Of a stretch of DNA of 6,539 nucleotides, positions 1 through 5,508 are shown piece by piece. The position numbers and the translations under genes were made by a program. Source of the DNA: Acidobacteriota bacterium (GTDB taxonomy: Bacteria; Acidobacteriota; Aminicenantia; Aminicenantales; Aminicenantaceae); contig JAUWSR010000223.1 of NCBI GenBank assembly GCA_030609975.1, forward strand, positions 1 to 6,539. The letters are read 5' to 3'. Each line of letters starts with the position of its first letter. Position 1 is the stretch's first letter. Under the pieces are notes generated by a model. It did no database searches and was not told the DNA's origin. It saw nothing but the letters and a program-made list of their open reading frames with translations.

Positions 1-10
1 AAGGGTTTCT

Positions 11-1450
11 CTAGTGAAAAACCAGGGCTTCAAAGATCATTATCTGAGCACCGGATTTCCAGGCATCTTTGGGCAGGCCGGCTTTGAGACAGGCCTGCTG
101 CAGGAAAGTCTGGCGGGACCAGCCGTTCTCTACCGGGACCTGGGGTAAGAGTAAGCCTCGGTGGCTGTCTTGCGTGATGATCAAGCCGTGCTTTCCTATG
201 CGAACGCGTTCGGGATTGCTGATCTGGCGCGCGGGGGTCAATACAGAGATCTCTATCTCCAGGTTTTTGAGCTCTCGGGATGTTACCGGCTGAAAGCGGG
301 CATCCTTGCAGGCTGCGTAGATCGCGGCCATGGCCACGGTTTGATGCAGAGGAGCGACGGGTTCGACAAAACCGATACATCCCCGAAGCTGTCCGTTCTT
401 TTTCAAGGTGACAAAGGCGCCGGTGGGGGAAAGAAGGGCTGGATGTTTTGGCTTCGTTTCCAGAACCTGGTTGTTTCGTACAAAGGTCTCGATGGCGGAG
501 CGGGCGATCTGGAGGAGTTCTTGTTTCTCTTCCCTTGAGAGGGAAAACTCCTTCTCTTTTTCGACATAAACTGCGGCCGCGAGATAGCCGACCACCCGGC
601 TCTCATCGCCGCTGGCGACCGATGAATCCGCGTAGTGAAGGACCTTGAGGGAGGTTCTTCCTTGTCCCTGGGCGTAAAGCAAGGCCGCTGTCGCTCCCGC
701 ACCTCCACACATTGGGAGGTCTTGATCTTCGATCTTTTTCAAGAGCCGTTCACAATCCAAGGCTGCCAGCAGCTCAATAGTGTTGGCATCCAAGGCTTGA
801 GCATCTTTTTTGGTGAGATAGTGTGACATATCGCTGGAAATAAGGATCAGGGCATTCTTTCCGGGAAGAACCTTGGCAAAGGCCTTGGCCAGGCGGCGAA
901 CATTGTCCGTCTGCGGGATCCCCATCATGATGGGGACGATTTTTGATTTTGGCAGGGTTTTTTGAATAAAAGGGATCTGAACTTCGATGGTGTGATCTTT
1001 TGTGTGCGCTGCCGGTACATAATTGAAGCCAGACGCGCGCATGAGTTCTTGTGCAAGGGTTTCGTCCACTTCGATGACTCCCAGGGGAGTCTGGTAGCCT
1101 CCTTTAGGATAGACCGAACCTCCCGAGAAACCATGGCTGTGCGATACGGAAACAACAATGACGCTGTCATATGTTTGTCCCTGAACGAGTCGGTAGGCAT
1201 GGGCGGCCACCGGGCCGGAATAGATATAACCTGCATGGGGCGCGATGAGCGCGCGGAGGTTTTTTACGGAAAAAGGGCTTGCTCCAGCCTGTTCCAGCAT
1301 CATGTCCAACTGCTGGGAAAGCACCTCCGGGCGGGCATCGTAGAATTTTCCCGCCCAAACAGCCTTTCGAATTCCTTGAGGCCAGAGCCAGGCAGCACAT
1401 AAAATCCCAAGGAAACAGATGAGGGAGAGATTTTTACCAATTTTTTTCAT
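11..1450 (-). CDS. Memo-AMMECR1 fusion protein (AmmeMemoRadiSam proteins B and A) with N-terminal hydrophobic segment
   Basis: This is a 479-residue protein if started at the ATG at 1450. Residues about 30-295 are a Memo-family domain (LigB-related fold): APHAGY with His72, SHSHGF (His104/His106), an EVQIPF block after Asp152-His153, SSDMSH (Asp207, His210) and CGGAGA (Cys248). These match the His/Asp/Cys cluster of Memo proteins, which binds metal in human MEMO1. Residues about 306-475 are an AMMECR1 domain with the signature LRGCIG (355-360) and the later blocks EIEISVL and GLLLPQVP. In bacteria and archaea the two families usually occur with a radical SAM protein as the AmmeMemoRadiSam set; that partner is not in the window. 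The exact reaction is unknown. MKKIGKN followed by about 16 hydrophobic residues suggests a signal peptide or anchor without a convincing lipobox. The start is chosen because a promoter lies just upstream. An ATG at 1507 with a GGAGG-like site would add 19 residues before the hydrophobic segment. Confidence 0.9.
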   Translation of the reverse strand: MKKIGKNLSLICFLGILCAAWLWPQGIRKAVWAGKFYDARPEVLSQQLDMMLEQAGASPFSVKNLRALIAPHAGYIYSGPVAAHAYRLVQGQTYDSVIVVSVSHSHGFSGGSVYPKGGYQTPLGVIEVDETLAQELMRASGFNYVPAAHTKDHTIEVQIPFIQKTLPKSKIVPIMMGIPQTDNVRRLAKAFAKVLPGKNALILISSDMSHYLTKKDAQALDANTIELLAALDCERLLKKIEDQDLPMCGGAGATAALLYAQGQGRTSLKVLHYADSSVASGDESRVVGYLAAAVYVEKEKEFSLSREEKQELLQIARSAIETFVRNNQVLETKPKHPALLSPTGAFVTLKKNGQLRGCIGFVEPVAPLHQTVAMAAIYAACKDARFQPVTSRELKNLEIEISVLTPARQISNPERVRIGKHGLIITQDSHRGLLLPQVPVENGWSRQTFLQQACLKAGLPKDAWKSGAQIMIFEALVFH

Positions 1451-1471
1451 TTTAATGTTATGCTCACTTAA

Positions 1472-1500
1472 AATATAATTCCCCTGCCGCCAAATTGCAA
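1472..1500 (-). promoter_or_regulatory. Sigma70-type promoter for the Memo-AMMECR1 gene
   Basis: On the minus strand TTGCAA (1495-1500, 4 of 6 to the -35 consensus) is followed after exactly 17 bp by TATATT (1472-1477, 5 of 6 to the -10 consensus). Transcription would start about 15-18 nt before the ATG at 1450. That gives a short leader without a strong Shine-Dalgarno site. If this promoter is used, starts at 1507 or 1534 lie upstream of the transcript and cannot be used from it. Confidence 0.5.
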
Positions 1501-1514
1501 CCGCCATCCAACCT

Positions 1515-1539
1515 CCCCCGCCTGACCCACCCACCGCCC
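1515..1539 (-). other. Potential G-quadruplex motif upstream of the Memo-AMMECR1 promoter
   Basis: The minus strand carries four G runs (GGG, GGG, GGG, GGGGG) separated by loops of 4, 1 and 6 nt, which fits the usual pattern of G3+ runs with loops of 1-7. On the plus strand the runs are C at 1515-1519, 1526-1528, 1530-1532 and 1537-1539. It ends about 15 bp upstream of the proposed -35 box. Folding and function are inferred only. Confidence 0.4.
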
Positions 1540-1603
1540 TCGTATTTCGGAGCGATGAAGGCTCAGTCGGAGCCTCATTTTCAGCCTGTTAAATAAGGAA
1601 GAC

Positions 1604-1707
1604 TTTCGCTAAAGTGAAGACATTCCAAGCCTCCCGGAGATGACGCCAACTTGGGAATGGATGTGGGTGCTAGGAAAAAGTTGACTTTTTGACGGATTTT
1701 AGCGAAA
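1604..1707. repeat. Nested inverted repeats in the divergent intergenic region
   Basis: TTTCGCTAAA (1604-1613) and TTTAGCGAAA (1698-1707) are a perfect 10-bp inverted repeat. Inside it CATTCCAAG (1621-1629) pairs with CTTGGGAATG (1650-1659) apart from one bulged G. A third near-palindrome, AAAAAGT-TG-ACTTTTT (1675-1690), covers the proposed plus-strand -35 box, and the outer right arm runs into the proposed -10 box. The arms could be operators or a folded element. No gene is visible in 1451-1737. Confidence 0.5.
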
Positions 1708-1709
1708 AT
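1681..1709 (+). promoter_or_regulatory. Candidate promoter for the plus-strand operon
   Basis: TTGACT (1681-1686, 5 of 6) and GAAAAT (1704-1709, 4 of 6) are separated by 17 bp. The implied start point near 1716 would leave a leader of about 20 nt before the ATG at 1738. The -10 is weak, so control by an activator or partial misassignment is possible. It is the best promoter candidate I found ahead of the small membrane protein genes and the lipoprotein-ispE cluster. Confidence 0.4.
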
Positions 1710-1737
1710 ATAGAGGCTAAAGTAGACAGGGTTTGCC

Positions 1738-1866
1738 ATGATAAAAAATATAATGAAATCCCTCATGACACTGGTTATCACCTCATCGGCTTTTTTAATC
1801 GGTTTTTATATAGGACAGGAAAAGATCGTTTCCAAAATATCCGATTTTCAGGAAGACCAGGAATAA
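1738..1866 (+). CDS. Small single-pass membrane protein, 42 residues (hypothetical)
   Basis: The protein starts MIKNIMKSLM and has one clear membrane segment at about residues 9-26 (through AFLIGFYIG). A short charged tail, QEKIVSKISDFQEDQE, follows. Lysines before the segment and an acidic tail after it suggest the N-terminus is inside and the tail is in the periplasm. A TAG lies five codons upstream in frame, so the ATG at 1738 is the first start; a second ATG at 1753 has no better ribosome site. The ribosome site is weak (AGGG about 7 nt upstream). It precedes the next small membrane protein gene by 27 nt in the same orientation. I do not recognise a named family; the GFYxGxEK...F pattern looks like a genuine small membrane protein rather than chance, but this is a judgement from composition and context. 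Confidence 0.55.
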   Translation: MIKNIMKSLMTLVITSSAFLIGFYIGQEKIVSKISDFQEDQE

Positions 1867-1893
1867 CTTTCTCCTTGTGGTTTTGAGACAATC

Positions 1894-2193
1894 ATGAACT
1901 TTGGTATGTACGGCATTCTGATAATCTTTGGTGCCTTTACTCTGCTCTTGATCCTGAATCCCAAACTATCTTGTTTTGGCAAACGGCTAAAATCACCGCT
2001 ATATCCAGTGCTGCGAAAACGAACCTCCACGAAACACAGGCCCGTTGTTACAGAAGATTACGGTTTTGATCTGGGGGGAGGTAAATTTCAGAAGGAAGAT
2101 GCGGCGGGGCCGGATTCAAAGCCACGAAAGAATGTTCAGGCCGAGGACTATGGATTCAACCTGGACGGTGACTCCCCCAAAAAGGATGCATAA
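1894..2193 (+). CDS. Single-pass membrane protein with duplicated EDYGF motif, 99 residues (hypothetical)
   Basis: Residues about 5-22 (MYGILIIFGAFTLLLILN) form a membrane segment. A strongly basic stretch (about 30-49, with KRLK, RKR and KHR) follows and puts the C-terminal part in the cytoplasm by the positive-inside rule. The rest is polar and probably disordered, and holds two copies of a motif: EDYGFDLGG (54-62) and EDYGFNLDG (84-92). Each copy is preceded by a basic-V patch and followed by KxDA or KEDA, with a 30-residue period. Such short linear repeats at the end of a tether are typical of docking motifs, but no partner is known to me. The ribosome site is poor (GAGA 5 nt upstream). 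An ATG at 1906 is a possible alternative start. The gene ends 21 nt before the lipoprotein gene and probably shares its transcript. Confidence 0.65.
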   Translation: MNFGMYGILIIFGAFTLLLILNPKLSCFGKRLKSPLYPVLRKRTSTKHRPVVTEDYGFDLGGGKFQKEDAAGPDSKPRKNVQAEDYGFNLDGDSPKKDA

Positions 2194-2214
2194 CTGCATC
2201 ATTCGAGGAGATGT

Positions 2215-2892
2215 GTGAATCGGCCGCGTTGGTTTTTGCTCTTGGGCTGCGCAGCCATGCTGATGTGGGGATGTCGGCCGTCCTCTGTGTTCCTCTCTCC
2301 CCCGCCGCCTAAGCTCGAAAGCATCGAAGGTCACGCATCTCTGCGTTTGTACTACGGGGAGGAGACCACGCGTACCAAATTTACCTTTGTGCTGCATATG
2401 CCCGACCATGGATTTATCGAGGTCTCTGATTTTTTAGGGCGCTCGATCTATCGGATCATCATAAATCCCGATACGGCCTACTTGGTCGTGCGGTCCAAAA
2501 AAGTGTATTGGAAAGGGGAAGAAGCGGAGATCATCGATAAATTCCTGGGCTTCCGCCTGACCTTAGCCGAAATGATCAGTGTCATCAGCGGGGAATGGGC
2601 CGCAGAGGATGGCACCACCCTTTCCGGCTGGAGGCTGAAGCATGACAGCGAAGGTCGTATCCGATCAGGACACAGGGAGGAGTTGGTTTTTTCGGTCGAG
2701 GCTTTCGTCGAGGAAACCCGGTTTCCGCGCGACCTGACCTTCACGCATCCCTTGAACACCGGGAGGCTCAAGATCCTCCAGATGGATTTCAATCAACCCG
2801 CGCATATGGACGTTTTTTCGACCACGTTTCTCAATAACTATCAAGAGAAAACCTGGCCCGAGCTTCAGGCCCTGTTGAAAAATGCGAATTAG
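2215..2892 (+). CDS. LolB-like outer membrane lipoprotein, 225 residues
   Basis: In enterobacteria LolB receives lipoproteins from periplasmic LolA and inserts them into the outer membrane. The GTG start is set by GAGGAG at 2205-2210 and gives MNRPRWFLLLGCAAMLMWGC, a short basic end, a hydrophobic core and a Cys20 that is the likely lipidation site. LLGC at Cys12 is a better lipobox but leaves a very short core. Residue +2 is Arg, not the Asp that retains lipoproteins in the inner membrane. The body is beta-rich. By eye it follows E. coli LolB through a DFLGRSIYRIIIN strand pair (compare NPLGSTELELN) and a helix AEIIDKFLGFRLTLAEM (compare EEMIGKLTGMPIPLNSL). The size is close to LolB (about 207). 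It overlaps ispE by 11 nt, as lolB adjoins ispE in E. coli. Similarity is remote, so a DUF4292-type beta lipoprotein is an alternative. Confidence 0.75.
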   Translation: MNRPRWFLLLGCAAMLMWGCRPSSVFLSPPPPKLESIEGHASLRLYYGEETTRTKFTFVLHMPDHGFIEVSDFLGRSIYRIIINPDTAYLVVRSKKVYWKGEEAEIIDKFLGFRLTLAEMISVISGEWAAEDGTTLSGWRLKHDSEGRIRSGHREELVFSVEAFVEETRFPRDLTFTHPLNTGRLKILQMDFNQPAHMDVFSTTFLNNYQEKTWPELQALLKNAN

Positions 2893-3748
2893 ATCATTTG
2901 CCAAGATCAATCTGGGATTGGAAATCGTGGGGAAAAGACCGGATGATTACCATGAGGTTCGAACTCTCTATCAAACGATCTCCTTATCCGACGCCATGGA
3001 TTTTATGCCGACAGATAACGACCGGATCGAGCTCTCGGGGACAGATCCCGCTATACCATGGGATGAAGGCAATCTCATCTATCGTGCAGCCGAATTGCTC
3101 CAGCAGCGTTTTTCTTTAAGGAGGGGTGTCTCTATCAGGGTTGAAAAAAACATCCCTGCCGGGAAGGGACTGGGAGGAGGGAGCGCCAATGCCGCCATGA
3201 CGCTCTTCGCATTGAATTCGTTATGGGAGATCGGGTGTCCAACCGCAGAGCTGCAAAAAATGGGCCGTGAACTGGGTGCGGACGTCCCTTTTTTTTTGCA
3301 GGGAGGTCTTTGCTTGGGAACGGGACGGGGAGATGTCCTGCAGCCGTTGACTGATCTTCCTGCTCTTGCCTGTCTGCTCATCCTGCCGGAGATATTTATC
3401 TCCACGGCAGGGGTTTATGCCAATTTTTGTAAGTCCTTGACTTCAAAGGACAAAGACAGTAAAATTATCCAGTTTTTAGACAGCCCGAATCTGGTTGGAT
3501 TATATAATGAGCTGGAAGAGACAATCTTTTGCTCCTACCCGCAAGTAGAGGATATCAAAGATCGTTTGCGGGCTTTTGAACCTGAGCTGTCTCTAGTCAG
3601 CGGATCGGGTTCGGCAGTTTTTGCTGTTTTTACCGATCAGAGCCGAGCAGACCGGGCCCGCAATAAGCTGCGGTCTGAATTTATGGTTTGTCTTACGGAG
3701 ACGCTTTCACGAGAAAGATACTGGAATCAGGTAAAAACTGGGGTGTAG
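2882..3748 (+). CDS. ispE: 4-diphosphocytidyl-2-C-methyl-D-erythritol kinase (GHMP kinase)
   Basis: IspE phosphorylates the 2-hydroxyl of CDP-methylerythritol with ATP in the cytoplasmic MEP route to isoprenoid precursors. At 288 residues it has normal length. The N-terminal FAKINLGLEIVGKRPDDYHE holds the conserved Lys8 and substrate-contact motif. The ATP loop is PAGKGLGGGSANAA (92-105). LGADVPFF (131-138) carries the catalytic Asp134. LYNELE (207-212) and the C-terminal GHMP motif SGSGSAVF (240-247) are also present. The start ATG lies inside the lipoprotein gene, which fits translational coupling. The last codons (Gly, Val, TAG) lie inside the tRNA-Gln gene, so tRNA processing would cut the mRNA within the end of this reading frame. 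Confidence 0.97.
   Translation: MRIRSFAKINLGLEIVGKRPDDYHEVRTLYQTISLSDAMDFMPTDNDRIELSGTDPAIPWDEGNLIYRAAELLQQRFSLRRGVSIRVEKNIPAGKGLGGGSANAAMTLFALNSLWEIGCPTAELQKMGRELGADVPFFLQGGLCLGTGRGDVLQPLTDLPALACLLILPEIFISTAGVYANFCKSLTSKDKDSKIIQFLDSPNLVGLYNELEETIFCSYPQVEDIKDRLRAFEPELSLVSGSGSAVFAVFTDQSRADRARNKLRSEFMVCLTETLSRERYWNQVKTGV
3437..3465 (+). promoter_or_regulatory. Possible internal promoter in ispE serving tRNA-Gln and prs
   Basis: TTGACT (3437-3442) and TAAAAT (3460-3465) each match the sigma70 consensus at 5 of 6 positions and are exactly 17 bp apart. It lies about 270 nt upstream of the tRNA. A match of this quality can occur by chance within coding sequence, but it would let the tRNA, prs, rplY and pth be expressed independently of the upstream genes. 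Confidence 0.35.
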
Positions 3749-3813
3749 CCAAGCGGAAAGGCAGCGGCCTTTGGAGCCGCCATTCGGAGGTTCGAATCCT
3801 CCCACCCCAGCCA
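3739..3813 (+). tRNA. tRNA-Gln (anticodon UUG), CCA encoded
   Basis: A full cloverleaf can be drawn: acceptor TGGGGTG/CACCCCA (3739-3745 and 3803-3809), D stem GCC/GGC, anticodon stem GCGGC/GCCGC (3764-3768 and 3776-3780) around the loop CTTTGGA with anticodon TTG at 3771-3773, a 5-nt variable region, and T stem GGAGG/CCTCC around TTCGAAT. Discriminator G3810 is followed by genomic CCA. The U1-A72 end and discriminator G match the known identity features of bacterial tRNA-Gln. Its 5' ten bases are shared with the end of ispE. The tRNA sits between ispE and prs with only 63 nt to the prs start, so it is probably cut out of a longer transcript by RNase P and a 3' nuclease. Confidence 0.97.
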
Positions 3814-3876
3814 GATTTCTCCTAGATTCCAGCGCCGGTACTCGGAGAAGTTATTATATTGGGAGAGAAGGAAAGT

Positions 3877-4806
3877 ATGAAAGTTTTTAGCGGCTCTTCG
3901 AACAAAGATTTGGCCAAAGAGGTCGTTGGTTACCTGGGGATGGATCTGGGGAAAAGCGTCCTGGAACGTTTCAGCGACGGAGAGATCCATTTCTACATTG
4001 ATGAGAATGTGCGAGGGGAAGACGTTTTTGTGATCCAGACCGGATCCCAGGAGCGAAATTTTCATCTTATGGAATTGTTTATTATGATCGATGCGCTGAA
4101 AAGGGCCTCAGCGGAACGAATATCGGCCGTCATTCCTTACTACAGTTACTCTCGTCAGGACTGGAAAGACAGGCCACGTGTTCCTCTGACCGCCAGGTTG
4201 GTTGCAGACCTCCTGGAATCTTCAGGCGCGGACCGGGTTTTGACCATGGACCTGCATTCCCCTCAGATTCAGGGTTTTTTCTCCGTCCCGGTGGATAATC
4301 TTATGGCTCAAGGTGTGTTCGCTAAATATGTGGAAGGACTTAACCTGGATAATCTCTCGGTGATATCTCCAGATGCAGGGGGGGTGGGGCGAGCCAAGTG
4401 GTTTGCCAAGCTCCTTAACGCTGATCTGGGGATCATCGACAAACGGCGACCGCAGCCGAACGTGGCTCAAGTGTTCAATGTGATCGGAGAGGTGAAAGGC
4501 CGCAACGTCGTTATCTTGGACGACATGGTGGACACGGCCGGAACATTGGTTAAAAGCGCTGAAGCGCTGAAGCGAGAAGGGGCACGCAAGGTTTACGCTG
4601 CTTGCACCCACGCGGTGCTTTCGGGCAAAGCCGTAGAACGGATCAACAATTCCATCCTGGAAAAATTGATTGTGACCAATACCATTCCTGTTCCCGCTGA
4701 ATTCAACCAAACCGGGAAGATCGAGGTGCTATCCGTAGCTGAACTCTTTGGCGAAGCCATTCGCAGGATTCACGAAGGAAGCTCCGTCAGCTCATTGTTT
4801 ACCTAA
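3877..4806 (+). CDS. prs: Ribose-phosphate pyrophosphokinase (PRPP synthase)
   Basis: Prs makes PRPP from ribose 5-phosphate and ATP for nucleotide, histidine, tryptophan and NAD synthesis. At 309 residues it is near the usual length for class I enzymes. Seen motifs are FSDGE (32-36, adenine contact), RQDWK (93-97, ATP binding), DLHSPQIQGFF (125-135, with metal and catalytic His127), SPDAGGVGRAK (164-174), KRR (189-191, flexible catalytic loop) and the PRPP loop DDMVDTAGT (215-223). The ATG at 3877 is preferred over TTG at 3859 because AAGGA (3868-3872) lies just before it and family members begin near MKVFSG. Two sites depart from what I know of the family: Trp96 where Arg or Lys is usual, and ERNFHLMEL (59-67) in place of the common PVNDNLMEL. 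The stop codon overlaps the ribosome site of rplY, which fits one operon. Confidence 0.97.
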   Translation: MKVFSGSSNKDLAKEVVGYLGMDLGKSVLERFSDGEIHFYIDENVRGEDVFVIQTGSQERNFHLMELFIMIDALKRASAERISAVIPYYSYSRQDWKDRPRVPLTARLVADLLESSGADRVLTMDLHSPQIQGFFSVPVDNLMAQGVFAKYVEGLNLDNLSVISPDAGGVGRAKWFAKLLNADLGIIDKRRPQPNVAQVFNVIGEVKGRNVVILDDMVDTAGTLVKSAEALKREGARKVYAACTHAVLSGKAVERINNSILEKLIVTNTIPVPAEFNQTGKIEVLSVAELFGEAIRRIHEGSSVSSLFT

Positions 4807-4818
4807 GGAGGATTAGAG

Positions 4819-5505
4819 ATGAGTATTACTATTAAAGCAGAAGTGAGAGAAACCCGAGGAAAAAATGCTGCCCGTCGCCTCCGGAGCAGCGGTAGACTCC
4901 CCGCTGTTCTGTATGGACCCGGGGCCGAAAATGTTTCACTGGGCCTGAGCAAAAAGGATATTTTTAGCATCTTGAAGTCGGAATCGGGTGAAAACACCTT
5001 GTTTAAAGTGGCGTTTGACTCCGAGAAAAGGGATGTTATGATCAAAGACTACCAGCAGGATGTTGTTTCCGATGAGGTGTTGCACGTGGATCTTATTCAG
5101 ATCTTGTTGGACAAGGTCATTCGTGTAAACGTTCCCATCGAGATCGTGGGTGAAGCCGTCGGCGTAAAATCCGAAGGTGGCTTTGTGGACTTTTCTGTCC
5201 GAGAGGTTGAGATCGAATGCCTTCCCGGTGCTATCCCAGAACAAGTGACCATCGATATCAGCGAACTGCATCTCCACCAAGCATTTAAAGTCGAGGACCT
5301 GGCAGAGATCGAAGGCGTAAAATACATCATGGACCCCAATATCTCTTTGGTACAAATCCAAGCGCCCTCTATTGAAGAAGAAGAAGAAGTTGAGGAAGAA
5401 GTACTGGAAGAGGGAGAGATCATGGCTGAGGGAGAAGAGCCGGAAGTCATCAAAAAGGATAAGGAAGAGGAAGCATCTGCCAAGGGGGCAGAAAAGAAGG
5501 AGTAA
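4819..5505 (+). CDS. rplY: 50S ribosomal protein L25, long Ctc/TL5 type with acidic tail
   Basis: L25 binds 5S rRNA at the central protuberance of the large subunit. Residues about 4-92 are the RNA-binding L25 domain: the basic segment RETRGKNAARRLRSSGRLPAVLYG (10-33) and the HVDLIQI block at 89-95. Residues about 97-184 form the second beta domain typical of the TL5/Ctc group. The tail from about 185 to 228 is very acidic and probably disordered, with five Glu codons in a row (GAA/GAG repeats from 5374) and a Lys-rich end. E. coli L25 (94 residues) lacks the second domain. A strong site, AAGGAGG (4805-4811), precedes the ATG by 7 nt and overlaps the prs stop. The rplY-pth order is common in bacteria. 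Confidence 0.96.
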   Translation: MSITIKAEVRETRGKNAARRLRSSGRLPAVLYGPGAENVSLGLSKKDIFSILKSESGENTLFKVAFDSEKRDVMIKDYQQDVVSDEVLHVDLIQILLDKVIRVNVPIEIVGEAVGVKSEGGFVDFSVREVEIECLPGAIPEQVTIDISELHLHQAFKVEDLAEIEGVKYIMDPNISLVQIQAPSIEEEEEVEEEVLEEGEIMAEGEEPEVIKKDKEEEASAKGAEKKE

Positions 5506-5508
5506 TCC

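Noticed and set aside
1451..1534. Longer N-terminus of the Memo-AMMECR1 protein (ATG at 1507 or 1534)
   Set aside because: It would place a Gly-rich or nondescript extension before a signal-like segment, and the visible promoter lies inside it. The 1507 start keeps some credit because of a GGAGG-like site.
1559..1575. AGGCTC-AGTCG-GAGCCT hairpin as a terminator
   Set aside because: It has a 6-bp stem with only a short T stretch and no gene reading into it from the left on the plus strand.
1689..1886. 65-codon plus-strand frame overlapping the 42-residue membrane protein in another phase
   Set aside because: It has mixed composition without a domain or membrane segment. The overlapping frame at 1738-1866 has a clear membrane segment and better operon placement.
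3817..3849. TTCTCC/GGAGAA inverted repeat between tRNA-Gln and prs
   Set aside because: It has only 6 bp around a 21-nt loop and no T run, within chance expectation.
3859..3876. TTG start extending Prs by six residues (MGEKES)
   Set aside because: The added codons are the ribosome site itself, and the ATG at 3877 matches the usual Prs start.
5374..5410. GAA-rich tract as a microsatellite or contingency repeat
   Set aside because: It lies in frame inside the acidic tail of L25, where Glu codons are expected in this protein type. A length change of whole codons would be tolerated but there is no sign of phase switching.
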